A stretch of 64,000 bases of DNA, taken from Pseudoalteromonas prydzensis. GTDB taxonomy: Bacteria > Pseudomonadota > Gammaproteobacteria > Enterobacterales > Alteromonadaceae. This document shows, piece after piece, positions 31,945 through 41,597 of this stretch; position 1 is the first letter of the stretch; every line of letters begins with the position of its first letter. The notes below the pieces were generated by a model. That model ran no database searches, was not told the origin of the DNA, and saw nothing but the letters and a program-made list of their open reading frames with translations. The stretch lies in NCBI RefSeq assembly GCF_011050055.1, contig NZ_DRGM01000099.1, positions 21,950 through 85,949 of the forward strand, in the 5' to 3' direction. A program made the translations under genes and the position numbers.

Positions 31945-34578
31945 ATGAATATCAAACAGTTAACCGCAGCCATTGGTGTTGCTTTATTTGCAGGCACTGT
32001 GTCTGCTGCGCCATCTACACCAAGCATCAACTGGGAGCCACAACAATATTCGTTTGTTGCAGTGGACCTTGAAGGAAATGGCTCTTACAAGCAACTTGTT
32101 ACCCGTGTTGAGCAAGTCGCTATCAACATTCAATGGAGTGCATGGAGCGGTGATGGTGGTGATAGCTATAAAGTTTACTTTGATGACATGCTAGTAAATG
32201 AAGGGCCACTTGCAGCAGGTTCTAAGACTGGCACTATTTCATTCCCGTATGATAAAGCGGGCCGTCATACCTTGTATGTAGAATTGTGTGAAGGCGGTAC
32301 TAGCTGCGCGCGCAGTGCTGGTAAGCCAATTGTAATTGCTGATACAGACGGCGGCCATTTAGCGCCATTACCGATGGACGTTGATCCTAATAACCGTGAT
32401 ATTGGCATTAAGCAAGGCTTAGTAACTGGTGCTTACTTTGTTGAGTGGGGCATTTATGGCCGTGATTATGATGTAACAAATATTCCAGCACAAAACTTAA
32501 GTCACATTTTATATGGCTTTATTCCAATTTGTGGTGAAAATGCATCATTAACGGGTGCTCCTAAGCAAGCACTTGATACTGCCTGTGCAGGCTCTGCTGA
32601 TTATGAAGTGGTTATTCACGATCCATGGGCCGCTGTGCAAAAAGCATTACCAGGTGTGGATGCAAAAGATCCAATCCGTGGTACTTACTCACAGTTAATG
32701 GCGCTGAAACAGCGTTACCCTGATCTGAAAATCTTACCATCAGTAGGTGGCTGGACATTATCAGACCCATTTGGTGGCTTTACTAATAAAGCTAACCGCG
32801 ACACCTTTGTCGCCTCAATGGAAGAGTTTTTAAGAACCTGGAAATTTTACGACGGGGTTGATATTGACTGGGAATTTCCTGGTGGTGACGGCCCTAACCC
32901 AGATATTGGCGATCCAATCAATGATGGTCCTGCCTATGTTGCGTTAATGCAAGAGCTGCGCGCTATGCTTGATAAGCTTGAAGCTGAAACTGGCCGCACT
33001 TACGAGCTTACGTCAGCAATTGGCGCAGGTTACGACAAAATTGAAGACGTTGACTACCAAGCGGCCAGTCAATATATGGATTACATCTTCGCGATGACGT
33101 ATGACTTTTATGGGGCATGGAGTGGCGTAACGGGCCATCAAACGGCGCTTTATTGTGGTGAGCACATGAGTGCAGGCCAATGTAATGGCACCGGTGTTGA
33201 TGAAAATGGCGAGCCACGCAAAGGCCCTGCCTATACCACTGATAACGCAGTACAATTATTACTAGCGCAAAATGTACCATCGACGAAAATCGTTGTTGGT
33301 ACCGCTATGTATGGCCGTGGTTGGGAAGGTGTTTTTCCAACAGGCACTACTATTGACGGCAACCCAATGACGGCCACTGGCAGTGGGCCATTAACAGGCT
33401 CAACGGCACAAGGTGTTTGGGAAGATGGCGTGATTGATTACAAAGGGGTCAAAGCGCATATGATTGGTGCTGCGGGCACTGGTGTGAATGGCTTTGAAGT
33501 CGGCTACGATGAGCAAGCGCAAGCAGCTTATGTATGGAACCGCTCAACCGGTAAACTAATCACATACGATAGCCGCGAATCAGTACTTGCTAAAGGTGCT
33601 TACGTTAATCAGCATAACCTAGGCGGTTTATTTGCTTGGGAAATTGATGCCGACAATGGTGATATTTTAAATGCAATGCATGATGGCTTAGGTGGAGTTG
33701 TTACACCGCCAAGTAATAAAAAACCTGTGTTATCAGTATCAAGCACTGTAACCGTTAACGCTGGCGAAAGTGTTTCTGTCAGTGCTTCAGCAACGGATGC
33801 CGATAATGATCCACTGACGTTTAGTTGGACTGCATCACCTGAATTAACGGTATCAGGTAGCAACTCAAGCACTTTAGTGATCAGTGCGCCGAACGTCACG
33901 AGTGACAGTCAATATTTAGCGACAGTGGCGGTCAGTGATGGTGAAGCAACGGTTAGCCAAGATGTGGTCGTGAATGTGCTTGCCCCAAGTACGGGTGAAA
34001 ATACTGCGCCAACGGTTGCTGCTATTGCAGATGTAACAGTCGAAGAAGGTGGCTCAACAGCAGTAAATGTATCAGCAAGCGATGCAGAAGGAGACACCCT
34101 TAGTTATAGCTATAATGTACCCGCAGGTTTAACTCTTGTCGGCAGTGGCGCAAACGTGAGTCTAACGGCTGACCCAGTTGATGCAGACACAAACTATAGC
34201 GTTGCTGTTACAGTGAGTGATGGTCAAGCCTCAACCGTTGTTAGCTTTACCGTAACGGTGACCGACGCTGATACCACTACCCCACCAGATGGCGATACTA
34301 CATGGGATTCAAATGCCGTGTATGTTACCGGAGACACAGTGACTTACAATGGTGTTGAGTACACTGCAAAATGGTGGACACAAGGTGATCGCCCTGATCT
34401 GGGCGGTGCATGGGAAGCAACGTCGCAACCAAGTGATGGTAATGGCGATGTGATTTGGCAAGCATCAGGTATTTATAATAATGGTGACCAAGTGACCTAT
34501 CAAGGCGTGCAATATCAAGCACAGTGGTGGACTCAAGGAGATGAGCCAGGCAGCGCGGATGTATGGCAAGCCCTGTAA
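31945..34578 (+). CDS. chiA: GH18 chitinase of the Serratia ChiA type
   Basis: This 877-residue secreted enzyme has a signal peptide of 21 residues. The ChiA N-terminal Ig-like domain (about 22-135) ends VIADTDGGHLAPL, as in Serratia ChiA. The GH18 barrel follows, with ILYGFIPICG, LPSVGGWTLSDPFGGF and DGVDIDWEFPGG, catalytic Glu310. The KIVVGTAMYGRGW block and GLFAWEIDADNGDILN close the domain near 585. Two Ig-like repeats and two C-terminal CBM5/12 modules (YTAKWWTQGDRP, YQAQWWTQGDEP) are added relative to the shorter Serratia enzyme. ChiA-type enzymes are processive exochitinases. A terminator follows. Confidence 0.95.
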   Translation: MNIKQLTAAIGVALFAGTVSAAPSTPSINWEPQQYSFVAVDLEGNGSYKQLVTRVEQVAINIQWSAWSGDGGDSYKVYFDDMLVNEGPLAAGSKTGTISFPYDKAGRHTLYVELCEGGTSCARSAGKPIVIADTDGGHLAPLPMDVDPNNRDIGIKQGLVTGAYFVEWGIYGRDYDVTNIPAQNLSHILYGFIPICGENASLTGAPKQALDTACAGSADYEVVIHDPWAAVQKALPGVDAKDPIRGTYSQLMALKQRYPDLKILPSVGGWTLSDPFGGFTNKANRDTFVASMEEFLRTWKFYDGVDIDWEFPGGDGPNPDIGDPINDGPAYVALMQELRAMLDKLEAETGRTYELTSAIGAGYDKIEDVDYQAASQYMDYIFAMTYDFYGAWSGVTGHQTALYCGEHMSAGQCNGTGVDENGEPRKGPAYTTDNAVQLLLAQNVPSTKIVVGTAMYGRGWEGVFPTGTTIDGNPMTATGSGPLTGSTAQGVWEDGVIDYKGVKAHMIGAAGTGVNGFEVGYDEQAQAAYVWNRSTGKLITYDSRESVLAKGAYVNQHNLGGLFAWEIDADNGDILNAMHDGLGGVVTPPSNKKPVLSVSSTVTVNAGESVSVSASATDADNDPLTFSWTASPELTVSGSNSSTLVISAPNVTSDSQYLATVAVSDGEATVSQDVVVNVLAPSTGENTAPTVAAIADVTVEEGGSTAVNVSASDAEGDTLSYSYNVPAGLTLVGSGANVSLTADPVDADTNYSVAVTVSDGQASTVVSFTVTVTDADTTTPPDGDTTWDSNAVYVTGDTVTYNGVEYTAKWWTQGDRPDLGGAWEATSQPSDGNGDVIWQASGIYNNGDQVTYQGVQYQAQWWTQGDEPGSADVWQAL

Positions 34579-34603
34579 TGACTTAGCACATTTTATTACA
34601 AAC

Positions 34604-34630
34604 AAAAGCAGCAATTAGGCTGCTTTTTTT
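34604..34630 (+). terminator. Terminator of the chitin cluster
   Basis: A 6-bp stem (AGCAGC at 34607-34612, partner 34619-34624) with an AATTAG loop and a seven-T run follows chiA by about 30 bases. Confidence 0.82.
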
Positions 34631-34683
34631 GTGTTTTAAATTCTATGATCCATACTTAGAACTGCGTAATAGAGGTCAATTTA

Positions 34684-35442
34684 ATGAAGTATATGCAGTT
34701 ATTGTTTGGGTTATTATTGACGCTCAGCGGGATGACGTTAGCCTGTGAGCGAACCCTTAAAGTTGGCACTAGTCAGTTATGGCCGCCTTATATTTTTAAT
34801 GCTCAGAGTCAGTTAGCTGGAATTGATATCGATATTGTGAAGCTGGTATTGCAAGAGGCTGGGTTTTGTAGTCAGTTTATTCGCTTTCCATCGTCGAATC
34901 GGGCTTTTGTCGAACTTGAAAAAGGCCGCGTAGACTTATTACCTGCAGCAAGTTATACCGCACAACGAACCCGTTTTAGCCATTTTTCTGAACCTTATCG
35001 ACGTGAAGTGATGCGTTTATTTTGGTATCCCAATCAGGCTTTGTTAGAGCAAGACTTAGCAGGGTTGTTTACCAATCAACAAATAATAGTGGTTAACAGC
35101 GGTAGCTATTATGGTGAGGAGTTTGCCAGATTCAGTGATAATGACCAATACAATGATTTAATTGTTTCTGTACCTTTACTGAGACAGCGTTTAGATATGC
35201 TGGTGGCGAAACGAATTGATTTTTTTATTGACGATGAGCTGGCGGGTTTATACTTAGTCCATAACGAGAATATCAAAGGCATCAATGTGCACCCATATAT
35301 TATTAATGATAACCCGGTGCATTTTATGCTAAGCAAAAACACACTGAGTGATGATGAATTGAACGCCATTAATTTGGCTATCATCAATAGCAAACAACGT
35401 ATTCAAACGATTATTAATAACTACAGTAAGCACTATTATTAA
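34684..35442 (+). CDS. Periplasmic solute-binding protein (SBP_bac_3 type)
   Basis: This 252-residue protein has a signal peptide (about 1-20, ending TLA) and a type-3 bacterial solute-binding fold: LKVGTSQLWPPYIFNAQSQLAGIDIDIVKLVLQEAG, then DLLPAASYTAQRTRFSHFSEPY. Two cysteines near the start and at FCSQF may pair. No ABC permease or ATPase genes are adjacent, so it may be an orphan, as many such proteins are in Alteromonadales. Ligand unknown. Its stop overlaps the convergent eutR stop by four bases. Confidence 0.82.
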   Translation: MKYMQLLFGLLLTLSGMTLACERTLKVGTSQLWPPYIFNAQSQLAGIDIDIVKLVLQEAGFCSQFIRFPSSNRAFVELEKGRVDLLPAASYTAQRTRFSHFSEPYRREVMRLFWYPNQALLEQDLAGLFTNQQIIVVNSGSYYGEEFARFSDNDQYNDLIVSVPLLRQRLDMLVAKRIDFFIDDELAGLYLVHNENIKGINVHPYIINDNPVHFMLSKNTLSDDELNAINLAIINSKQRIQTIINNYSKHYY

Positions 35443-36386
35443 CGGTCTCTGCGTTTTGCCGTTGCCGATGGGTTTTCACCAAATAGCTGTTTATAGTCTT
35501 TGGCAAATTGACCTGGGTGGCCAAACCCCCAATTTGCTGCGATCACCGATACCGGTTTGTGCAATTGTGGATCGCTTAGCTCGCGCCTAACCTGGTTAAG
35601 CCGAGTGATACGCAAAAAGCGCAGTGGATTAATCCCTAAAATACTCTCAAAACTGTATTGCAAAGTACGACGACTAACATGACTCAGTTCGCATAATTGC
35701 GTCATGGTGATAACGTCGTGAGGGTGCGCGTTTATGTAGTCTTTTACACGCTCGACTACTGCTTTGCGATGTTGATAACTGGGCGATACTTTTTGCTTGG
35801 GCTGTGGTGATTGCAATAAAGTAAGTATTAGGTTGAACAGCATTTCATGTTGTATGTGTGTGTTTACTGCCGAGTTATTTTTAATAAGCTGTGCTATGCC
35901 ATTGCGCGCTTGTTCAAGATGCGCTGCTGACGTCGTAATGCGTGGCGACTCATGCTGGCAAAGCCCTATTAGTGATATACCTTGGCACTGCGCTATATGG
36001 CGTAAAGTATCTTGGTTAACTACCATGCCATAAATATTAAACTGCTCTGGTGTAACCAGCTCAAAGTCACAGGCACTGGGGCGGCACATAAGCTGATTAC
36101 TATCGATAGTCAGGCCATTTATTTTACTGTTGCTGGTTTGCGCCGGAATGCCAAGCCACAGTGAATTAGGCCATACTTGACACTGCTGACGCAAAGCGCG
36201 GTGTGTGTACTCTTTAAATACTTGTAAATCATCGTAAGCAATTTCTTCAATACAGCCATAAAAGCTGCCATTACTGACTTGATCATATTCTTGCTGCCAA
36301 TTGCTTAAATTGTCGGCTTGTTGGTCGACATCAGTGGTTTGGGTAGTGCACTTAATCGGTGCATCAGCTGCTAAGTTATGTTGCAT
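35439..36386 (-). CDS. eutR: AraC-family regulator of ethanolamine utilisation, EutR-like
   Basis: This 315-residue protein resembles E. coli EutR along its length. The N-terminal half has NWQQEYDQVSNGSFYG, DDLQVFKEYTHRALRQ and WPNSLWLGIPA. The AraC DNA-binding domain (about 215-310) has HVSRRTLQYSFESILGINPLRFL and WGFGHPGQFAKDYKQLFGE. EutR activates eut genes in response to ethanolamine plus adenosylcobalamin. It is divergent from eutB across 238 bases, which should contain its operator; I could not identify a defined motif there. Confidence 0.88.
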   Translation of the reverse strand: MQHNLAADAPIKCTTQTTDVDQQADNLSNWQQEYDQVSNGSFYGCIEEIAYDDLQVFKEYTHRALRQQCQVWPNSLWLGIPAQTSNSKINGLTIDSNQLMCRPSACDFELVTPEQFNIYGMVVNQDTLRHIAQCQGISLIGLCQHESPRITTSAAHLEQARNGIAQLIKNNSAVNTHIQHEMLFNLILTLLQSPQPKQKVSPSYQHRKAVVERVKDYINAHPHDVITMTQLCELSHVSRRTLQYSFESILGINPLRFLRITRLNQVRRELSDPQLHKPVSVIAANWGFGHPGQFAKDYKQLFGENPSATAKRRDR

Positions 36387-36624
36387 TATTGTCTATAATA
36401 CCTCTGGCTGCACACTCGTAAGTGACCTAATTGACGCATGTACCTTTTATAGTTTTTTGATTTTTAATAACTAAATAAGATTTGCCAAAACTTGATAGGT
36501 ACTTGGTACGTTATAAGCTACGTTTAAATGTGAATCGAATTAGTTTTGCACTGCTTTTTATTGCCTTATAAGCAATAGCTATGCTCATCCTTTTTAACAC
36601 ACATTATCTCAACAAGGTAAGTTT

Positions 36625-38031
36625 ATGGGTCAATTGTACAGTTATACGTTAGGTCATCGACGCTATCAATTTAAAAACTTGGCTCAACTGATGGCAAAAG
36701 CAACCCCGCAGCGCTCTGGTGATAGCTTGGCAGGCGTAATTGCCAGCTCTGCTGAAGAGCGCGCCGTGGCGCAAATGACACTGGCGGAAGTGCCTTTAAA
36801 AACCTTTTTAAACGAGGCATTGATCCCCTATGAAGACGATGAAATTACTCGGCTAATAATCGATGAACATGACACTAACGCATTTGCAGCAATCGCGCAT
36901 TTAACGGTAGGGGATTTTCGTAATTGGTTGCTAAGTGATCACGCAACAAGCCATGTTTTAGCGACAATCAGAGCGGGTATTACCCCCGAAATGGCCGCTG
37001 CTGTTAGCAAAATAATGCGCAATCAAGATCTGATTTTAGTTGCCAAAAAGTGCCATGTCACGACTGCATTTAGAAACACCATTGGCTTGCCAGGCCACTT
37101 ATCAACACGCTTACAGCCAAATCACCCAACCGATAATGTTAACGGCATTGCCGCGAGTATTTTAGATGGACTGCTGTATGGCAGTGGTGATGCAGTGATT
37201 GGTATTAATCCCGCTACAGATAATGTTGCCCAAGCGATTAAGCTAATGCAGTTAATGGATGATGTGATTGTAAAATACCAAATACCAACTCAAAGCTGTG
37301 TTCTCACCCATGTAACTAACACCATTGAATGTATTAATGCCGGTGCGCCGGTTGATTTAGTGTTTCAGTCAATTGGCGGCACTGAGGCCACTAACTCAAG
37401 CTTTGGGTTTAATTTAAATACCCTAGCTGAGGCGCAAGATGCCGCACTGAGTTTAAAACGCGGAACGGTAGGCAATAACGTGATGTATTTTGAAACGGGG
37501 CAGGGCAGTTCGTTATCAGCAAATGCCCATCATGGGCTTGATCAGCAAACCTGCGAAACCCGTGCTTATGCCGTAGCGCGCAAGTTTAAGCCGTTACTGG
37601 TCAATACGGTGGTGGGTTTTATTGGCCCGGAATATCTATTTGATGGCAAAGAAATTACTCGAGCAGGGCTTGAAGATCATTTTTGTGCCAAATTACTCGG
37701 TGTGCCGATGGGCTGTGATGTGTGCTACACCAACCATGCTGAGGCAGATCAAAATGATATGGACAACTTACTGACCTTACTCGGTGTAGCGGGGTGTTCG
37801 TTTGTAATGGGGATCCCCGGATCTGACGACATTATGCTTAATTACCAAACCACCTCATTTCATGATGCATTGTATGCAAGGCGGGTATTAGGTTTGCGCC
37901 CTGCACCAGAGTTTGAACTTTGGCTGGCAAAAATGAACATTATGACAGATACCCAGCAGCATATTTTGTCTGACACGCTACCGTCGCAATTTGCGCGTTC
38001 TTTAAAAACATTAAGTGGTGGACAGCCATGA
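36625..38031 (+). CDS. eutB: Ethanolamine ammonia-lyase, large subunit
   Basis: This 468-residue subunit of the adenosylcobalamin-dependent lyase converts ethanolamine to acetaldehyde and ammonia. Diagnostic stretches include LDGLLYGSGDAVIGINPATDN, DLVFQSIGGTEATNSSFG, YFETGQGSSLSANAHHGLDQ and VGFIGPEYLFDGKEI. Length matches the family. It overlaps eutC by four bases. No microcompartment shell, aldehyde dehydrogenase or EutA reactivase genes are present in the window, so this is the short form of the pathway. Confidence 0.95.
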   Translation: MGQLYSYTLGHRRYQFKNLAQLMAKATPQRSGDSLAGVIASSAEERAVAQMTLAEVPLKTFLNEALIPYEDDEITRLIIDEHDTNAFAAIAHLTVGDFRNWLLSDHATSHVLATIRAGITPEMAAAVSKIMRNQDLILVAKKCHVTTAFRNTIGLPGHLSTRLQPNHPTDNVNGIAASILDGLLYGSGDAVIGINPATDNVAQAIKLMQLMDDVIVKYQIPTQSCVLTHVTNTIECINAGAPVDLVFQSIGGTEATNSSFGFNLNTLAEAQDAALSLKRGTVGNNVMYFETGQGSSLSANAHHGLDQQTCETRAYAVARKFKPLLVNTVVGFIGPEYLFDGKEITRAGLEDHFCAKLLGVPMGCDVCYTNHAEADQNDMDNLLTLLGVAGCSFVMGIPGSDDIMLNYQTTSFHDALYARRVLGLRPAPEFELWLAKMNIMTDTQQHILSDTLPSQFARSLKTLSGGQP

Positions 38032-38897
38032 AAAACTCATCACCCAAAACGGCGCAGCAAACACCGCAACAACATCAAGAGAATGGCAAAGTGGTGCATA
38101 ACCCATGGCGACAACTACGCAGCTTTACCGATGCACGGATTGGTTTAGGGCGCGCTGGGATCAGTCTTCCGACGGCTGAAATGTTGGCGTTTCAACTCTC
38201 CCATGCACAAGCACGAGATGCGGTGAGTTTTCCTTTGGATTTAGCTGCGTTAAGCGAACAGCTAAAGGATTTTTGCGCGTCACCACTGCATTTACATAGC
38301 CAAGCCGTGGATCGCAATCATTATTTACAACGCCCTGATTTAGGCCGCAAGCTGGATCAAGCATCACGCGATCAGTTAAGCAATTTTATGAGTAAAGCGG
38401 CCACAGCTACTGAGTCTCATCATGATATCGCAATCGTTATTGTGGATGGTTTATCGTCTTTAGCTGTGCAAAAAAATGCCCATCCTTTTCTTGCTCAGTT
38501 ACTGACCATACTGGATGAACAACCAGAGCCATGGCGTTTAGCACCGATCAGCTTAGTGGAGCAAGGGAGAGTGGCGATAGGCGACGATATTGGCGAGCTC
38601 CTTAACGCCAAGGTGGTGCTGGTATTAATTGGTGAACGGCCAGGCTTAAGTTCGCCAGATAGTTTAGGTTTGTATTTAACTTGGCAGCCAAAAACAGGGC
38701 TGAATGATGCTTGTCGTAATTGTATCTCTAATATTCGTCCTGCGGGGCTGTCATATCAGGACGCCGCACAACGTACTGTATATCTTTTACAAGAAGCGCA
38801 GCGTTTAAATCTGTCAGGGGTGGGATTAAAAGATCGCAGCCAAGATGATGTGATAGAACATCAAACGCAACCAACAAACTTTTTACTATCAGAATAA
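38028..38897 (+). CDS. eutC: Ethanolamine ammonia-lyase, small subunit
   Basis: This 289-residue small subunit binds cobalamin together with EutB. It has a variable Gln-rich N-terminus, then NPWRQLRSFTDARIGLGRAGISLPT, which is strongly characteristic. IVIVDGLSSLAVQ, LIGERPGLSSPDSLGLYLTW and DACRNCISNIRPAGLSY follow; all are family hallmarks. ATGA overlap with eutB ensures coupled translation. The permease gene follows after 51 bases and probably belongs to the same transcript. Confidence 0.95.
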   Translation: MKNSSPKTAQQTPQQHQENGKVVHNPWRQLRSFTDARIGLGRAGISLPTAEMLAFQLSHAQARDAVSFPLDLAALSEQLKDFCASPLHLHSQAVDRNHYLQRPDLGRKLDQASRDQLSNFMSKAATATESHHDIAIVIVDGLSSLAVQKNAHPFLAQLLTILDEQPEPWRLAPISLVEQGRVAIGDDIGELLNAKVVLVLIGERPGLSSPDSLGLYLTWQPKTGLNDACRNCISNIRPAGLSYQDAAQRTVYLLQEAQRLNLSGVGLKDRSQDDVIEHQTQPTNFLLSE

Positions 38898-38948
38898 TCA
38901 ACAACAAAAACATCATTTAATTACAACAATAAAGAGCAGGAGAAGATA

Positions 38949-40349
38949 ATGTCAGATAATAAAGAGTACCTTGCAAAAAGGCAGTTAAAACGGGGCTCCG
39001 CGGGTTGGATTTTGCTGGCGGGACTAGGAGTATCGTATGTTATTTCGGGTGATTTTGCGGGTTGGAACTTTGGTATTGCAGAAGCAGGTTGGGGCGGTTT
39101 TGCTGTAGCCACAGTATTAATGGCGGTGATGTATTTAACCTTGGTTTTGTCATTGGCAGAAATGTCGGCGGCCATTCCTGCATCGGGTGGTGGCTATAGC
39201 TTTGCGCGCCAGGCAATGGGCCCTGCTGGTGGTTATCTGACCGGCTTGGCAGTGTTAATCGAGTATGCATTAGCACCTGCTGCGATTGTTATTTTTATCG
39301 GCTCTGCGGTAGAGGCATTGTTAGGGTTTAATGGCCCTTGGGTGTATGCGCTGTTTTATATTGTATTTATCAGTATTCATTTAGCGGGAGTGGGTGAAGC
39401 ATTAAAAGTGATGATGGTGATAAGTGGCTTAGCGGTTTTTGCCATTATAGCCACTGCGATCGCATTGTTTACACATTTTGATGCGTCGCAATTATTTGAT
39501 ATTGCTATCACCGATGCTGCAGGAGCCTCCGAGTTCTTACCATTTGGCTGGTATGGAGTGTGGGCAGCCTTGCCGTTTGCAATGTGGTTATTTTTGGCCG
39601 TGGAAGGCGTACCATTAGCGGCAGAAGAAGCCAAAGATCCCGCTAAAGATGTGCCAAAAGGGATTATAGGCGCTATGGTGTTTTTATTGTTTACCGCTCT
39701 GTTAGTCGTAGTATTGATCCCCGGTGCCGGTGGTGCCAGTGCAATGGGAGCCAGTGCCGTGCCGTTAGTTGATGCGCTAAATGTAACGGGTAATACAAGT
39801 TTAGCCACACTCGTTAATATATTAGGTTTAGCTGGCTTAGTGGCGTCGTTCTTTTCGATTATCTATGGCTATAGCCGGTTAGTATTTGCATTATCAAGAG
39901 CGGGTTATTTGCCCAAAAGCTTGTCAATCACCAGTGACCGTAAAGTGCCTGCGCGTGCCCTAATTGTGCCGGGTATTTTTGGCTTCTTAGCATCATTAAG
40001 TGGTGAAGGTGACTTAATGCTGGCGATGGCCGTGGTAGGTGCTACGGTCTCTTACGCGTTAATGGCATTGAGCCATATTTTGCTGCGCATTAAACAGCCT
40101 GAACTCGCACGTCCTTATAAAACGCCCGGTGGCGTGGTAACGTCGGCAATCGCGCTGGTCTTATCCTTGGTGGCTTTAACGGGGGTGTACGCGTTTGATC
40201 CTCGCGCATTCTTGTTTACTATGGTGTTATTTGTGATCGGGGCGATTTATTACTTTGCTTACAGTAGTAAGCACTTAGTGGCAAAAAGTGCCGATGAAGA
40301 GTTTGCCATGCTTGCCGAGGCAGAATCGGAGCTTGCAGTCGCTAAATAA
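38949..40349 (+). CDS. eat: Ethanolamine permease (APC superfamily)
   Basis: This 466-residue protein has about 12 membrane segments. It begins LKRGSAGWILLAGLGVSYVISGDFAGWNFG, the start typical of ethanolamine permeases in the amino acid-polyamine-organocation family. EMSAAIPASGGGYSFARQAMGP and AVEGVPLAAEEAKDPAKDVPKG are also conserved. It should import ethanolamine for the EutBC lyase encoded just upstream. A ribosome site AGGAGA precedes the ATG, and a terminator follows at 40357-40389. Confidence 0.9.
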   Translation: MSDNKEYLAKRQLKRGSAGWILLAGLGVSYVISGDFAGWNFGIAEAGWGGFAVATVLMAVMYLTLVLSLAEMSAAIPASGGGYSFARQAMGPAGGYLTGLAVLIEYALAPAAIVIFIGSAVEALLGFNGPWVYALFYIVFISIHLAGVGEALKVMMVISGLAVFAIIATAIALFTHFDASQLFDIAITDAAGASEFLPFGWYGVWAALPFAMWLFLAVEGVPLAAEEAKDPAKDVPKGIIGAMVFLLFTALLVVVLIPGAGGASAMGASAVPLVDALNVTGNTSLATLVNILGLAGLVASFFSIIYGYSRLVFALSRAGYLPKSLSITSDRKVPARALIVPGIFGFLASLSGEGDLMLAMAVVGATVSYALMALSHILLRIKQPELARPYKTPGGVVTSAIALVLSLVALTGVYAFDPRAFLFTMVLFVIGAIYYFAYSSKHLVAKSADEEFAMLAEAESELAVAK

Positions 40350-40356
40350 CTGACAC

Positions 40357-40389
40357 TGGCGAGCAACGTCATAATTTGCTCGCCATTTT
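40357..40389 (+). terminator. Terminator between eat and apbE
   Basis: A perfect 10-bp stem (TGGCGAGCAA at 40357-40366, partner 40376-40385) with a 9-base loop is followed by TTTT. It lies between the convergent permease and apbE genes. Confidence 0.8.
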
Positions 40390-40394
40390 CATCG

Positions 40395-41426
40395 CTAGGG
40401 GTACTGTGGCTGAGTGAGGGTAATGGCGCGGTTATGTTGCAACGCTGTTGAGCTGTATTCAGTAAAAGTATCCTGATGTTGATCAATAAATAATACCGAT
40501 AACCCGTATTGCTTAGCAACATCCATACCTGCTGCGGAGCCTAGGCACAATAATGCCGTTGACCATGCATCGGCTTCGCTCAGATCATCATGAAACACAG
40601 TAACCGACACCGTGCTATGCGACACCGGCGCTAAACGACGTGCATCAATAATATGGCTATAACGGTTACCTGCCTGATCATAATAATGCCGATAGGTACC
40701 CGAGGTCATAATGGCGAGCGGCTCAGGCTTGATAACGTCAACAATTTTTTGTAGTTGCTGTTGCTGGGGTAATGGCTTATCAATTGCGATACGCCAGTGT
40801 CTGCCATCAGGTTTGCTACCTTGGGTTTGTAGTTCACCGCCAATTTCAATCAGGTAATTGCTAATACCATACTGTTTGGCAATATCCACTAAACGCTGTA
40901 CTGAATAGCCTTGCGCGATTGATGATAAATCAATACTAACAGCAGGATGGCTTTTGGCAAGTTGCTCAGTTGCGACGATATTAACTAAGTTGAGACCAAT
41001 CTGTGGGGCAAGTTGTGCCCGTTGTTGCTCGCTGGGAATTGTAAGCTGTTGATCACGAAACCCCCACAATGAAAAAAGTGGGGCAATGGTTAAATCGTAA
41101 CAACCTGATGTAGCCTCACTTATTTGTTTTGCGATAGTCACGAGCTGGACAATTTCAGGCCCCACATTGATAGCATCTGTTGTGTGTTGTTGATTAAATT
41201 TTTCGATAACAGAATCATTACGATAATTAGACATTAAGCTGTCTATACGCTGTAACTCTTGCTCTACTGCCCGCTGAAAAGCGGGTTGACTAATCGGTTG
41301 TTCGCTCCAGTAACGAACATGATAAGTCGTGCCTTGCGCCGCGCCTGAAAAAGACTGCACTTGCTCTGTTGGCTGACAGCCCAGTAAACAAACGGCGATA
41401 GCTAATAGCATCAGTGTGGTTTTCAT
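40395..41426 (-). CDS. apbE: FAD:protein FMN transferase ApbE
   Basis: This 343-residue lipoprotein has a signal peptide with lipobox LLGC (Cys17). The ApbE domain contains FSGAAQGTTYHVRYW, LDLSSIAQGY-like text (read here as IDLSSIAQGYSVQRL) and YLIEIGGELQTQGSKPDGRHW. The metal/flavin segment SHSTVSVTVFHDDLSEADAWSTALLCLG follows. ApbE attaches FMN covalently to target threonines, for example in Na+-NQR or RNF subunits, which are not in this window. It diverges from the kdp operon across 171 bases. Confidence 0.93.
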   Translation of the reverse strand: MKTTLMLLAIAVCLLGCQPTEQVQSFSGAAQGTTYHVRYWSEQPISQPAFQRAVEQELQRIDSLMSNYRNDSVIEKFNQQHTTDAINVGPEIVQLVTIAKQISEATSGCYDLTIAPLFSLWGFRDQQLTIPSEQQRAQLAPQIGLNLVNIVATEQLAKSHPAVSIDLSSIAQGYSVQRLVDIAKQYGISNYLIEIGGELQTQGSKPDGRHWRIAIDKPLPQQQQLQKIVDVIKPEPLAIMTSGTYRHYYDQAGNRYSHIIDARRLAPVSHSTVSVTVFHDDLSEADAWSTALLCLGSAAGMDVAKQYGLSVLFIDQHQDTFTEYSSTALQHNRAITLTQPQYP

Positions 41427-41500
41427 TCAAATTCACCTCTTAAATAATGTCGCTAAATTGTAACCTCTACAGCTACTTTTTTGCGCGGCGTTGTATCATT

Positions 41501-41522
41501 TTTACGAAATCTTTACGCCTTC
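41501..41522 (+). promoter_or_regulatory. KdpE-type direct repeat in the kdp promoter
   Basis: Two 11-base units, TTTACGAAATC (41501-41511) and TTTACGCCTTC (41512-41522), lie about 76 bases before the kdpF start. The known E. coli KdpE site also has TTTATA and TTTACA starting 11 bases apart. The related repeats at 60916-60948 strengthen the call. No strong -35/-10 pair follows, as expected for an activated promoter. Confidence 0.65.
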
Positions 41523-41597
41523 GGCGACTATCAATCTGGAAAATTTACACCGATCCCACCTATTGTACAGCCTTAAGTTTTCTCACTAAGGAACGTT

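Noticed and set aside
39377..39808. 143-codon minus-strand ORF inside the ethanolamine permease gene
   Set aside because: Antisense shadow of a membrane protein gene; Ala/Asn/Thr-rich with no family features.
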